A stretch of DNA of 64,000 nucleotides from Legionella parisiensis. GTDB taxonomy: Bacteria > Pseudomonadota > Gammaproteobacteria > Legionellales > Legionellaceae. A program made the translations under genes and the position numbers. The stretch spans positions 1,709,910-1,773,909 of the forward strand of contig NZ_LNYQ01000013.1 of NCBI RefSeq assembly GCF_001467945.1. Reading direction: 5' to 3'. The notes beneath the pieces were generated by a model that did no database searches, was not told the origin of the DNA, and saw only the letters and a list, made by a program, of their open reading frames with translations. This document shows, piece by piece, positions 26,303 to 35,815 of the stretch; position 1 is the stretch's first letter; each line of letters begins with the position of its first letter.

Positions 26303-27233
26303 TTCATCTCAAATGAGTCAGGTATCATCGCGTTCGATTATTTTTTTTTCCGGTTTAATTCTGGCCTTATCCTCTGTTATTCTTTTAATAAATCATTTCT
26401 TTTATAAATATCCGGGTAATAACTACTTTCCTGAAAATATCCCATTTCTCGCTTTAGTCCTAATTCTTTTAAACCTGGGGCTCATCCTCTATTTTCCCAA
26501 AGACAATAAAATCAGGCAAGTTGGACGGGAGCTGGTTTACTTTTTTGCAGTCATGTGTGTCATTGCCTTCGCAACAAATGCAGTGCAATTAACTCCATTC
26601 CCAATCATTGATCCACTTATTGTCATGTTTGAAGAGAAATATATGCATATCTACATGGAGTCCATAGTAACCTGGACCCATAATCATCCTCAATTCAAAT
26701 ATTTACTCGGTATCGTCTATGACAGCCTTCCATATCAAATGAGTATTTTGCCTGTACTGATCATTATCACATGTCGCTTTCATCTAATTAGAGAATATTA
26801 TTTCTATTTGTTATGCACGGCTTTAATTGGTTTTGGCTTTTATTATTTCTTTCCTACTACTGCTCCAGCAAGCGTCACCAATAGTCCATTCTTCTCCCCA
26901 GAGCAAATTGCTACAGGCTTCAAATTCAAACAAATTCATCAATATATTAATCCAACTACAAATGAAGGAGGATTAATAGCCCTTCCCTCTTTTCACGCAA
27001 TTTGGGCAGTTTTAAGTATAAATCTTCTTAGGGAATGGCCAATCCCTTGCGTTTTATTATCTATAATTAATCTCTTTCTTATTGTCTCGTGTGTCTTACT
27101 GGGATGGCACTATTTAATTGATATCATTGGGGGCTTTATCATTTTATGGATTAGCTACTACTTATTTAAATACTGTTCAATTAAAAATATAGACTCATCC
27201 GGAAGTCGGGGCCCAGCACAGCGAACTCCGTGA
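26295..27233 (+). CDS. PAP2-superfamily membrane phosphatase / phosphotransferase
   Basis: The 312-residue protein has about six membrane helices and the later two PAP2 motifs: PSFHAIWA, and GWHYLIDIIGG with the catalytic histidines and aspartate. The first PAP2 motif (KxxxxxxRP) is not apparent, as in the inositol-phosphoceramide-synthase-like branch. It may move phosphate or head groups between lipids at the outer face of the inner membrane. The first start, TTG 26295, overlaps csrR by 8 bases; ATG at 26313 is an alternative. Coupling to csrR suggests joint expression. Confidence 0.8.
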   Translation: MNNSSQMSQVSSRSIIFFSGLILALSSVILLINHFFYKYPGNNYFPENIPFLALVLILLNLGLILYFPKDNKIRQVGRELVYFFAVMCVIAFATNAVQLTPFPIIDPLIVMFEEKYMHIYMESIVTWTHNHPQFKYLLGIVYDSLPYQMSILPVLIIITCRFHLIREYYFYLLCTALIGFGFYYFFPTTAPASVTNSPFFSPEQIATGFKFKQIHQYINPTTNEGGLIALPSFHAIWAVLSINLLREWPIPCVLLSIINLFLIVSCVLLGWHYLIDIIGGFIILWISYYLFKYCSIKNIDSSGSRGPAQRTP

Positions 27234-27265
27234 CTTAATAAGCTACATAAAATCTCGTTCTCGTT

Positions 27266-28183
27266 CTAAATTTTTCTTAGTAAACCTGTAGGACGAGCAA
27301 GTTCATTTTGAATTATTTTGTTGTTGTTTAAAATAAATGCATTGTTACTTTTTAATAATTCTTTTTTAAGAACTGATTCCAGTGTTACCCCAGTCAGCTC
27401 ACTTAAAAGAGGATGTACCTGCACAACCAAGGCTCCTTCATATCTTCCAATTTTAACGGGTTCATTAATCACTCTCACTGGAGTTCCCACGGGAACCATT
27501 CGAAATAAAAATTCGATATCATCGGGAAACATGCGAATACACCCTGCACTAACGCGCGAGCCAATTCCATTCGCTCGGTTTGTTCCATGAATAAGGAACG
27601 TTGGCCATCCCAAACGCAAAGCATGTTGGCCTAAAGGATTATATGGTCCTGAAGGAAATTCATCCGGAAGAAAATCTCCATTTTTTTCTGCTTCAACTCG
27701 TAGATTTTCTGTCGGGCGCCATTTGGGATTTGCTTCTTTGGCTACAATTTTAGTAACTCCTAAAGGAGTATTCCAACCTTTCCGACCAATCCCTACAGGA
27801 AACGTAATCACCACATTTTCATTTTCAGGAAAATAGTACAGACGATATTCTGCTAAATTAATTACAATTCCCTTTCTAGGAACATTAGGCAATATATATT
27901 GTGTAGGAATTATAAGTCCTGAACGTGTTAAAGAGCGCCTTGCATCAATTTGAGGGTTTGCTCTGAGTATCTCGTAATATCCAACATCGAAACGTTTTCC
28001 TATCTCATTAATCGTTTCATTTAACTCTGATTGTACATATTGAACCTCGCCAACCACATCACCTGTTTCTGGAATAACCAAGGTGGTTGCATTGGAAACA
28101 AATAAACAAAAGAATTGCATAAAAATCAAGAAAAACAACCTTTGTTTAATGAAGATTATTTTCAGTGAATTATCCATAACCAT
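27266..28183 (-). CDS. L,D-transpeptidase (YkuD domain) with N-terminal LysM-like segment
   Basis: Periplasmic enzyme that makes 3-3 peptidoglycan cross-links or attaches proteins to peptidoglycan. The catalytic motif is HGTNRANGIGSRVSAGCIRMFPDD, with the nucleophile Cys in SAGCIRM and the upstream His. The segment VQSELNETINEIGKRFDVGYYEILRANP is LysM-like, as in ErfK/YbiS proteins. The open frame extends to 28240 through an intergenic hairpin; ATG 28183 or 28177 gives a proper signal peptide (FFLIFMQFFCLFVSNA). L,D-linked peptidoglycan is abundant in Legionella. Confidence 0.88.
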   Translation of the reverse strand: MVMDNSLKIIFIKQRLFFLIFMQFFCLFVSNATTLVIPETGDVVGEVQYVQSELNETINEIGKRFDVGYYEILRANPQIDARRSLTRSGLIIPTQYILPNVPRKGIVINLAEYRLYYFPENENVVITFPVGIGRKGWNTPLGVTKIVAKEANPKWRPTENLRVEAEKNGDFLPDEFPSGPYNPLGQHALRLGWPTFLIHGTNRANGIGSRVSAGCIRMFPDDIEFLFRMVPVGTPVRVINEPVKIGRYEGALVVQVHPLLSELTGVTLESVLKKELLKSNNAFILNNNKIIQNELARPTGLLRKI

Positions 28184-28206
28184 AGTCTGATGAATGAAAA
28201 GAAAGC

Positions 28207-28237
28207 AGCCTGGATGGAGTATAACGCAACCCAGGCT
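28207..28237 (-). terminator. Terminator after fadB (CCTGGGT palindrome)
   Basis: On the minus strand AGCCTGG...CCAGGCT form a 7-base stem with a 17-base loop, 30 bases after the fadB stop, followed by GCTTTCTTTTC. The left half shares CCTGGGTTGC with the palindrome after rplI. Confidence 0.65.
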
Positions 28238-28266
28238 CAATATTTCATAAAAATAACAAAAGCCAA

Positions 28267-30285
28267 TTAAAAGCTTTCATCCACTTTAAAACGTTCACCA
28301 TACTTGGATTCAAGAGTCTTAAATAAATTTTCCAAATTATTTGATCCAAAATCCTTAGCATAGTTCATTGGGCCACCACGAAACGGAGCAAACCCTGTAC
28401 CGAAAATCATACCTGCATCAAGCAAATCTGCATCAGCAACAACTCCCTCGCGTAAACAAGCTGCTGATTCATTAACCATTCTTAGGATTAAGCGATCTGC
28501 AATATGAGGAGGAATTGGTGTGGTAGGTTGTTTTTTAATTGGTTTCCCATTTTTGTACTGATAAAGCCCCTGACCTGTTTTCCGACCAAGTTTGCCTGCT
28601 TTAACCATATCACGCAGCTTTTGTGGTACAGTTCCTCCAAAGTGTCCTGTTAAATTTTCAGCAACAGCCAAACCGACATCTAACCCCACTGTATCAGCAA
28701 GTTCTACAGGCCCCATGAACATACCAAAAGACAGAGCTGCTTCGTCAATAGTTTCAGCACTATATCCCTCATCCAGTAGCTGTACGCACTCCATGAGGTA
28801 AGGCATCAATACGCGATTTACTAAAAATCCTGGGCTGGACTTAACCGGTAATGGCAGTTTGCCAATTTGATTGACAAAAGCGCACGAATTAAGCTCAACT
28901 TTCTTCGATGTTTGTGTACTGCTCACTACTTCAACCAGATCCATCTTAGCAACAGGATTGAAGAAATGAATTCCAACCAGACGATTAGGATTAATCATGA
29001 CGCTACTCATTTCATCCAATGGAATGCTGGAGGTATTAGTAGCAATGATGGCATCCTTCTTGGCAAGTTTTTCAACTTTTTTCATGATTTCTTGCTTTAC
29101 TGCAAGATTTTCAAATACCGCCTCAATAATCACGTCAGCGCGAGCAATACCATGCCCTTCAGGATCAGGGATTAAATTATCCATTGCAGCTTGTATAAGG
29201 CGCGGCTTTCGTAATTTTTTCTTGTATAAGTCGTATGCACGCCCAATTGCCGGAGCAATTTGAGTATAAGACTGATCTTGCAAAGTGACTCGCAAGCCGC
29301 GTAGAGCACACCATGCAGCAATATCGCCGCCCATGACACCAGCACCTATAACGTGCACATGATTTGCATTGAAATTACTGCCTTTTGCAAAACCTTTTAA
29401 ACGTTCACGCAAGGTAAAAGCACGGATTAAGTTTTTTGAAGTAATTCCAGTAGATACTAAATGCTCCACAGAATCTATTTCTTTCAAATAAGCCCTATCG
29501 CCTGTACCGCCTTCTTTCTCCCATAAATCAACAATGGCATAAGGTGCAGGATAATGTTCTCTTCGCACTCGTTTAGCAATAGTACGACGCATTAAAGCAG
29601 CAATAGGTTTTCTTAGCCAAGCACTGTTAGTAAGTCCTTGTACAAATGAAGGTTTATGCTTTGGTGGTTTATTTTTAATGAAATAAACCGCTGCCCGTTT
29701 TAGCTGACGTAGAGGAACAACCTCATCCACCATACCTAAGCTCTTAGCTTTTGCAGCATGTACTGCATTACCGGTTAGAATGATTTGTGACAAAGCGTTA
29801 AAACCACCAATCAATTGAGGTAATCGTACAGAACCGCCCCAACCTGGATGTATACCTAACATCACTTCAGGCAGACCGATTCGAGTATCTTTTTCATCAC
29901 TAGCGACTCGGTAGGTACAGGCCAAAGCTAGTTCGTAGCCACCACCCATGCAAAATCCGTCAATCATGGCAACACTAGGAATTTTTAGAGCCTGTAAACG
30001 AGCAAATACAGCTTGCCCTTTTCGCAAGAAATCTACTGCTTGGGCTGGAGTTTCAAATTTTGAAAAGGCATTTACGTCTGCTCCGGCAATAAATCCTTTT
30101 TCTTTAGCTGAATAAACAATTAAGCCAATAGCATTATTATCTTGTGTGATTTCATGCAAAAGGCTGTTGAGTTCATCTAACACTTCCTCATTAATACTAT
30201 TTATAGATGTGTCTTTTCTATCCAGTCCTAACCACAGGATATTATCGCTATCGCGTTTCAAGTCCCAATGTTTATAATTATTCAT
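28267..30285 (-). CDS. fadB: Fatty-acid oxidation multifunctional protein (enoyl-CoA hydratase / 3-hydroxyacyl-CoA dehydrogenase)
   Basis: The 672-residue protein has an N-terminal crotonase domain (AGADVNAFSKFET for the oxyanion hole, then GGGYELALACTYRVAS and TRIGLPEVMLGIHPGWGG) and a C-terminal 3-hydroxyacyl-CoA dehydrogenase: Rossmann VIGAGVMGGDIA, GIHFFNPVAKMDLVEVV and SPGFLVNRVLMPY. It carries out the second and third steps of beta-oxidation in complex with the thiolase. It is shorter than E. coli FadB (about 715). It overlaps the thiolase gene by 8 bases. Confidence 0.95.
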   Translation of the reverse strand: MNNYKHWDLKRDSDNILWLGLDRKDTSINSINEEVLDELNSLLHEITQDNNAIGLIVYSAKEKGFIAGADVNAFSKFETPAQAVDFLRKGQAVFARLQALKIPSVAMIDGFCMGGGYELALACTYRVASDEKDTRIGLPEVMLGIHPGWGGSVRLPQLIGGFNALSQIILTGNAVHAAKAKSLGMVDEVVPLRQLKRAAVYFIKNKPPKHKPSFVQGLTNSAWLRKPIAALMRRTIAKRVRREHYPAPYAIVDLWEKEGGTGDRAYLKEIDSVEHLVSTGITSKNLIRAFTLRERLKGFAKGSNFNANHVHVIGAGVMGGDIAAWCALRGLRVTLQDQSYTQIAPAIGRAYDLYKKKLRKPRLIQAAMDNLIPDPEGHGIARADVIIEAVFENLAVKQEIMKKVEKLAKKDAIIATNTSSIPLDEMSSVMINPNRLVGIHFFNPVAKMDLVEVVSSTQTSKKVELNSCAFVNQIGKLPLPVKSSPGFLVNRVLMPYLMECVQLLDEGYSAETIDEAALSFGMFMGPVELADTVGLDVGLAVAENLTGHFGGTVPQKLRDMVKAGKLGRKTGQGLYQYKNGKPIKKQPTTPIPPHIADRLILRMVNESAACLREGVVADADLLDAGMIFGTGFAPFRGGPMNYAKDFGSNNLENLFKTLESKYGERFKVDESF

Positions 30286-31597
30286 GTCCTTTCACCTCAG
30301 TCACTCGTTCAAGATACATAGCCCCGCCCTGTCCTCCACCGATACAGATAGAAGCCATTCCTCGCGACTCATTTCTTTGCTCTAATGATTTTAAAACGTG
30401 TAATACGATACGTGCACCACTTGCGCCTATAGGATGTCCTGCTGCAATTGCACCGCCATCACGATTAAGTTTCTCAGATGAGGGGCCCCCCCACGCCTTT
30501 TCTAAACCTAGTTGGGTACGACAATAATTCTCATCATTCCAAGCAGCAACACAACCCAAAACTTGAGCGGCAAACGCCTCATTAATTTCCCAGCAATCCA
30601 TGTCTTCTGGTTTTAATTTGTGTCTTTGTAAGATAGGAGTTGCTGCATGTACGGGCCCAAGTCCCATTTGCGAAGGATCAAGAGCTGCCCATTGTGAATC
30701 CACTATTCTTCCCATCACCTGCAAACCATATTTTTTCACTGCATCTGCACTGGCCAACAACAACAAACAAGCCCCGTCAGTGATTTGGGAACTATTACCC
30801 GGAGTTACCATGCCATATTTTTTATCAAAAAAGGGCTTTAATTTCGTTAATTTCTCTACGGTTGAATCTGCTCGTAATCCATCATCTTTTGAATAAATAT
30901 GCCCTTTAGAGCCAATGATCGGTGTTACTTCCTCCATTCTATTCTCATCATAAGCCTTTGCCAGTCTTAAATGGCTTTGATTGGCAAATTCATCCATTTG
31001 TTCACGAGTAATATTAAAGCGGTAAGCAACTTTTTCGGCGGTTTGTCCCATGTTCATACCGACAATAGGGTCAGTAAGACCACGTAGCAGAGCAATCACA
31101 GGGGCAAGATATCCTGGTCTAAACTGTGTGATTAACCCTAATTTTTGACCCATACCCTTAGCAGAGTACCAACTGGCTAACCAGGATGCCATTTTTTGGT
31201 TGAACAATAATGGAGCATGGCTCATTGCATCTGTGCCCCCCGCAAGAACCAAATCACTGCGCCCGTTTGCAATCTGGATGGCTGCATTATCCAATGCTTG
31301 CATCCCGGAAGCACAATTTCTCATCACTGTAAATGCAGGTACTTTCTCACCACAACCCAGGCGCAAAGAAATTACGCGAGCAATATTTGCCTCATCTGGG
31401 CTAGGCATTGCACATCCAATAATTACTTCATCCAACTCTGTTGGAGCGAAGGGTTGTCGATTTAATAATGCTATCCCTGCAGCTACCGCTAAATCAGATC
31501 CAGAAAAAGGACCTACTCCCTTGGCCTTGAGAAATGGTGTTCGATTTCCATCAACAATATACACATCTCGACCATGTAAATTCGACTTCTGTTTCAT
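30278..31597 (-). CDS. fadA: Acetyl-CoA acyltransferase (3-ketoacyl-CoA thiolase)
   Basis: Thiolase of 439 residues, the last step of beta-oxidation, releasing acetyl-CoA. The nucleophilic Cys is in MRNCASGMQAL, and the C-terminal motifs are NEAFAAQ, GHPIGASGAR and CIGGGQGGAM. The length and N-terminus (RTPFLKAKG) resemble FadI-type thiolases more than the 390-residue FadA, so the pair could also be called fadI-fadJ. It comes before fadB and overlaps it. Legionella uses fatty acids and stored polyhydroxybutyrate as carbon sources. Confidence 0.93.
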   Translation of the reverse strand: MKQKSNLHGRDVYIVDGNRTPFLKAKGVGPFSGSDLAVAAGIALLNRQPFAPTELDEVIIGCAMPSPDEANIARVISLRLGCGEKVPAFTVMRNCASGMQALDNAAIQIANGRSDLVLAGGTDAMSHAPLLFNQKMASWLASWYSAKGMGQKLGLITQFRPGYLAPVIALLRGLTDPIVGMNMGQTAEKVAYRFNITREQMDEFANQSHLRLAKAYDENRMEEVTPIIGSKGHIYSKDDGLRADSTVEKLTKLKPFFDKKYGMVTPGNSSQITDGACLLLLASADAVKKYGLQVMGRIVDSQWAALDPSQMGLGPVHAATPILQRHKLKPEDMDCWEINEAFAAQVLGCVAAWNDENYCRTQLGLEKAWGGPSSEKLNRDGGAIAAGHPIGASGARIVLHVLKSLEQRNESRGMASICIGGGQGGAMYLERVTEVKGHE

Positions 31598-31971
31598 CGA
31601 TCCTCCTTATTTTTAAAGTGCGGTTACATCGCTGCAACGATGTTGCGTTAAAGAGTAGATTACCCCCAATTATTCTGTATTAAACTGAGAAGCATGTTTC
31701 TTTAGAAATAATCCAGATCCTTTAACTGAACTACATACCTCTTCACTGGTAGCAGCTCTGATTTATGAATGATAAAGAGTAGCAGTAATCATGAAAATTT
31801 GGAAATTTTTATAAAGCATTACATAAAAAATTATTAAACTAACTTCTTGAAAAAAATGAATACTCTACGATTAACAAAGCAATTTATCTTCCTTTGCATA
31901 ATTATAGATCATATTGGCAATTTATAATTTTTTCCCCACCGCATTCAACCTTAATTTATAGGTAATGCATA
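31598..31971. other. Intergenic region without a gene
   Basis: A 374-base AT-rich stretch between the fadAB promoter side and the tRNA promoter. Both strands are full of stops; I see no gene, only the short inverted repeat CATCG...CGATG at about 31627-31642. Confidence 0.6.
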
Positions 31972-31999
31972 TTGACGACATAAAAATACCTGTTATACT
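31972..31999 (+). promoter_or_regulatory. Sigma70 promoter of the tRNA-Ser/tRNA-Arg unit
   Basis: TTGACG (31972-31977) and TATACT (31994-31999) are 16 bases apart, and TGCGC follows the -10, placing the start of transcription about 10 bases before tRNA-Ser. Typical strong stable-RNA promoter. Confidence 0.8.
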
Positions 32000-32014
32000 G
32001 CGCAACCATTGATT

Positions 32015-32104
32015 GGAGAGATGGCCGAGTGGTCGAAGGCGCTCCCCTGCTAAGGGAGTATGGGAGAAATCCCATCGAGGGTTCGAATCCCTCTCTCTCC
32101 GCCA
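32015..32104 (+). tRNA. tRNA-Ser (anticodon GCU)
   Basis: 90 bases with encoded CCA. The acceptor GGAGAGA pairs with TCTCTCC before GCCA. The anticodon arm CTCCC-CTGCTAA-GGGAG gives anticodon GCU for AGC/AGU serine codons. It has the long variable arm expected of tRNA-Ser (TGGGAGAAATCCCA) and a T-loop TTCGAAT. Confidence 0.96.
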
Positions 32105-32110
32105 GTCAAC

Positions 32111-32187
32111 GCGCCCGTAGCTCAGTTGGATAGAGTATCTGGCTACGAACCAGGGGGTCGGAGGTTCGAATCCTTCCGGGCGCGCCA
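32111..32187 (+). tRNA. tRNA-Arg (anticodon ACG), site of island integration
   Basis: 77 bases with encoded CCA, six bases after tRNA-Ser. Acceptor GCGCCCG/CGGGCGC, D-arm GCTC...GAGT, anticodon arm TCTGG-CTACGAA-CCAGG (ACG, read as ICG), T-arm GGAGG-TTCGAAT-CCTTC. All stems pair with only G-U wobbles, so the gene is intact. Its 3' part is repeated at 43218-43267. Confidence 0.97.
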
Positions 32188-32190
32188 TTT
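32141..32190 (+). repeat. Left attachment-site candidate (3' part of tRNA-Arg)
   Basis: From the anticodon arm through CCATTT, this segment recurs at 43218-43267 in direct orientation with three mismatches in 50 bases; the longest identical run is 28 bases, from the anticodon loop to the T-arm. Direct repeats of a tRNA 3' end are the standard mark of tyrosine-integrase insertion. Confidence 0.8.
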
Positions 32191-32228
32191 TTAGCTTAGT
32201 AAAATCAACGATTTACCCCAAATCTTGG

Positions 32229-33518
32229 GGTCTTTCCCAATTACGGGGGCACTCCCCAATTAACAACACAACACCCTAACACGGGTTCTATAATTTTCAA
32301 AGTTACGAAAGCCATAAGCTCTCCGTTGTATAAGTTTCATCTTACGATGAAAGCCTTCAGTGATGCCATTTGATTTACTAAACCGCCACATTCTAACAAT
32401 CTCCTCTTGCCATAGATGGAACGTTTTACCAAGTGAAACCAGAGCGCTAAAGGAGCTATTCTTAAGCGCATTAATCATGTCTAAAAATTTAGGTATATGT
32501 TTACGACACCAGTGTTGATTCATTGCTTTATATAAAGTAATTGATGAAGCTGTTGTTGAAATTGATAGATAGCGTCTATTGCTGGGTTTTCAGCAAGAAA
32601 AACATCACGCTTATGAAGCTTCTGTGGCGATAATTTATCGGGTCGTGCTCTTAATAGAGCCAATATGCCACGATTACTTTTTACTTTGCTGGATAGCTCT
32701 CTATAGGTTGTCATGCATTGATGTTGTAGCAAGCGAATGACATGAAATCTATCGGCCACTATTTTTGCATTTGGGAAATATTTTTTAACGATAGAGCAAT
32801 AGGTACTACTTAAATCCATACAGACGACCTTTACCTTTTCTCGACCCGTTAAACTACGAAGGTACTTTGCTAAATCAGGCTCACTACAACCTTTGACAAT
32901 ATCAAAAATCTTATGTTTACGAAGGTCACAAAGAGTCGTAGCGAATCATTGCTTACGGCTAAAGAAATGTTCGTCGATACCAAGAACGATGGGGCATGGA
33001 GTATTCATCAGCTCGCGAGCTTGCTCCTTATAGTGGCGATGATACCACCGCTCTATCGTTGCCTTCCCTTTATTAAATTGCTGGGCCAAGTCTTTTTGTG
33101 AGATGCCTTGAGTATGGGCGTGGAATATAGCAGCGCTGTAAGCGCCAGGTTGAGCGTTGATGTTTTATTGATACCTGGAAATTGCTGATTCCCATAACAG
33201 TTACACGCATTACAATAGAGCTTATAGGCTTTAAATCGCAACAGGCTACGACGATGACCAATGAGCTCATGCGCTACTTCACGAGCATAGCAGGATTTCT
33301 TGCGAACCGCTTTGCTTGCACAATGACTACAGCGGGGTAATCGATTATAAGATACATCTAATATTAGTGGTTGATAACCACTCACCTTTTCTATGGTAAA
33401 TCCAGGTAAATTTAAGATAAGATTATGCTTAGGCACTTTAATCTCCAATTTGATCGCGAAATCAATTAGTTAGTATAAACTAACTTGATTAAAGTGCCCC
33501 CTTAATTGGGGTAAAGCC
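32229..33518 (-). mobile_element. ISL3-family insertion sequence, degenerate
   Basis: About 1.29 kb. Imperfect inverted ends: the left end at 32229-32253 (CCCAATTACGGGGGCACT at its inner part) and the right end at 33493-33518 (inverted: CCCAATTAAGGGGGCACT) match over about 18 bases with one difference, with outer bases GGTCTTT and GGCTTTA. Inside is one broken transposase on the minus strand. I see no clear 8-base target duplication, so the flanks have changed or the ends are not exact. It lies 41 bases after tRNA-Arg, within the island. Confidence 0.8.
32260..33448 (-). pseudogene. ISL3-family transposase, inactivated
   Basis: Reading from 33448, the N-terminal zinc-binding part is seen (RCSHCASKAVRKKSC, YCNACNCYG), then after a frameshift near 33130 the helix-turn-helix GISQKDLAQQFNKGKATIERWY and the catalytic IDEHFFSRK. 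An in-frame stop follows at 32946-32948. MDLSSTYCSIVKKYFPNAKIVADRFHV carries the second catalytic Asp region; another frameshift lies near 32520, before SNGITEGFHRKMKLIQRRAYGFRNFENYRTRV with the catalytic Glu. Three lesions mean no active transposase. A second scrap of a related transposase is at 46553-46640. Confidence 0.88.
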
Positions 33519-33573
33519 TGAATCTGTCATCGTCCAAAATTTTATTTATGCACCAACGCCGTATGGGATTAAA

Positions 33574-34422
33574 TTAACGATGCCCCTTTGAGGGACCCCA
33601 TAATTTATTGATGATTTCAATTTTTGATGTGCAATTTAGTTTGTTCATGATTATGTGAAAAGTTCTTTGAATGGTTCGACTTGAGACTTCTAGAATTTCG
33701 GCAATTTTATGGACAGAAAATCCATTATACCAAAGATAGATGACATCTTTCTCCCGAGTGCCTAATTTCGGAATGTTTTTTATGTTAAATGGAATACTAT
33801 CATAATCAAATACATAGGAATTATCATCCCTGTTTAACTTACAGTCATTTTGTTGCTGCAAATTTTTATTGATGAACTCATGAAATTTAATGTTAAATAA
33901 TTCTTTAAACTCAGAACCGATGTCAAATTTCTTCAGGGATCCTATTAAGGGCTGAAAGCGTTGATAAAAATGGTTGCAAAAATCTAACAATTTTGCTTGT
34001 TCATTGAGATAAAAACACACAATTTCACGATTGTCTTCATGACTTGAGAAATAATAATGACATATCTTATATGTATTCTCTGCCTTATCTTCAACTAAAT
34101 CAATATAACCGATACCATTGGCAAGATGATATTTTTTCTTTAACCTGGTAATTATTTCGCTTTGTACATTAGAGTACTCGTTCAAATAAAAACCTGGCTT
34201 TTGGGAATAGTTAAGTATTGCCAGTGGCAAATCATGCAAGAACGTTGAAGCCAATAAATCGCTATAAATTTTTGAATTACTTTCTAATTGGATAAATTTC
34301 CCGCTCTGATAGACTTCTATGAAGCCAAAAGTTTTTATCTTCGACAGCTCAAAAAATGGTTGGCAGAACTCGTCGAGTGCTCCAGAGTGGATAATTGGAT
34401 GATTGAAGTCAAACTTATTCAT
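33574..34422 (-). CDS. LuxR-family transcriptional regulator
   Basis: The 282-residue protein has a C-terminal LuxR/GerE helix-turn-helix at about 215-275 (LGTREKDVIYLWYNGFSVHKIAEILEVSSRTIQRTFHIIMNKL). The N-terminal 200 residues look like a sensor domain (HYYFSSHEDNREIVCFYLNE) and have no receiver-domain aspartate pattern, so it is not a normal response regulator. Solo LuxR proteins with variable sensor domains are numerous in Legionella. It is divergent from the MFS gene at 34640, 217 bases away, which is the most likely target. Confidence 0.85.
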   Translation of the reverse strand: MNKFDFNHPIIHSGALDEFCQPFFELSKIKTFGFIEVYQSGKFIQLESNSKIYSDLLASTFLHDLPLAILNYSQKPGFYLNEYSNVQSEIITRLKKKYHLANGIGYIDLVEDKAENTYKICHYYFSSHEDNREIVCFYLNEQAKLLDFCNHFYQRFQPLIGSLKKFDIGSEFKELFNIKFHEFINKNLQQQNDCKLNRDDNSYVFDYDSIPFNIKNIPKLGTREKDVIYLWYNGFSVHKIAEILEVSSRTIQRTFHIIMNKLNCTSKIEIINKLWGPSKGHR

Positions 34423-34639
34423 GGCGTATATAGTTCATCTACATATTATGAAGTATATAATAGAATTAAACTATGATACCTTTTATCAAATATTTAAAAA
34501 TTAGGTGGATCGGTTTTTTGGCAGCATCGTGACTGTCTTAATCGATTAGCTGTTTTAATTTTATGTTATCGTTAATAGGGTAAATATCTAATAATTTATC
34601 CTGTGTTTAATTAAATAGCAACATCATTAAAGAATCAAT

Positions 34640-35815
34640 GTGAGTTTAAAACTATACCTCGGATTAGTATTGTTGTTAAATAATATGTCGCGTTCTCTAT
34701 CGATCACGATTATTCCTTTTTTTTTCATAGGTAATCATTCTCTTTGGCAAGGAAACAGCACTGCTATTGGATACGCTATTGCCAGTTACCCTCTTGGCAG
34801 CCTTATCTTTTCTATGCTAGTTGGTCGCCAATATGATGCTTATGCCCCTAAAAAAGTACTTCAATTGACTGTTATTGGCGTTATCTTGGCGAATCTCCTC
34901 ATCATCTACGCAATACGTATGGAGGATCAATATATTTTTTTCTTTGGCTTATTCTTGACTGGGTTGGGTGAGTCAACAGCTGTTGTGAGTAAAGCCATTG
35001 TCTGTTCGATAAGTGAGCAATCAAAAAAGATTTTCAACCTGGCGACACTAGAGATTGGCGCTGGGAGTGGTTGGCTGATTGGACCACTTTTAGGTGCAAT
35101 GACCTATGAATTTTCCTTCATACATCAAGTACTAAGAGGCTTACCGTATTTCATCTTGCTCATTTTTTATCTGTGCCTCATGGTTGTGATTGTCAAAGTA
35201 GCTATTCCCATGACAGCCAACAAACATCAAGATATCAAATCAAGCCAGAAGCCCAAATCAATGATGAAAATTTGGTTGCCACTACTCATCTGGTGTCTGT
35301 ATATCTTTGGCACCGAAATTTTTACTCATTTATTAACAGTTTTTATGATACAACAAAAATCAATAGACCTTGTTAAAATAGGTACTATTGTATCTTATAT
35401 GGGTATGATATATGTTTTATTAAGTATTTTTGTTGTTATCACCAAAATTATCGCTCTTAAGGTGCCATCACAAGTTCTTATCTTTTCTCATCTTACACTA
35501 TTCATCGCGAGCATATTACTCATCTGGAAGCGTGAACACACTGTCTACATTTCAGTGGCCTTATTCGCAATTGGCCAGGTTTTTGCTATGCCTGCGGGTA
35601 TTGCCTTATTAGAATCACAAGTGGTTTCAGAGCACCGGGGTTTGATAATAGGTTTTGCTTCAACATTTATGGCTCTTAGTATTTTATGTGTCGGATTATT
35701 TGTAGCCCCACTGATGAGCATTGAGTTGAGCTTACCATTTAAAATTTCTGGTGGTTTATTTTTATTAAGCAGTTGCTTGTCACTAGTATGCACAATAATA
35801 AATCATTCAAAATAA
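34640..35815 (+). CDS. MFS transporter
   Basis: About twelve hydrophobic helices in 391 residues, with the MFS loop 2-3 pattern VGRQYDAYAPKKVL and GLGESTAVVSKAI. Substrate unknown; such single MFS proteins export drugs or move small metabolites. The start is GTG 34640; the overlapping ATG at 34638 runs directly into a stop, so is not usable. Divergent partner of the LuxR regulator, together forming a probable regulator-transporter cassette on the island. Confidence 0.82.
   Translation: MSLKLYLGLVLLLNNMSRSLSITIIPFFFIGNHSLWQGNSTAIGYAIASYPLGSLIFSMLVGRQYDAYAPKKVLQLTVIGVILANLLIIYAIRMEDQYIFFFGLFLTGLGESTAVVSKAIVCSISEQSKKIFNLATLEIGAGSGWLIGPLLGAMTYEFSFIHQVLRGLPYFILLIFYLCLMVVIVKVAIPMTANKHQDIKSSQKPKSMMKIWLPLLIWCLYIFGTEIFTHLLTVFMIQQKSIDLVKIGTIVSYMGMIYVLLSIFVVITKIIALKVPSQVLIFSHLTLFIASILLIWKREHTVYISVALFAIGQVFAMPAGIALLESQVVSEHRGLIIGFASTFMALSILCVGLFVAPLMSIELSLPFKISGGLFLLSSCLSLVCTIINHSK

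Noticed and set aside
32226..33525. Target-site duplication of the ISL3 element
   Set aside because: Flanking bases (AAATCTTG on the left, TGAATCTG on the right) agree only in part, so no duplication is claimed.
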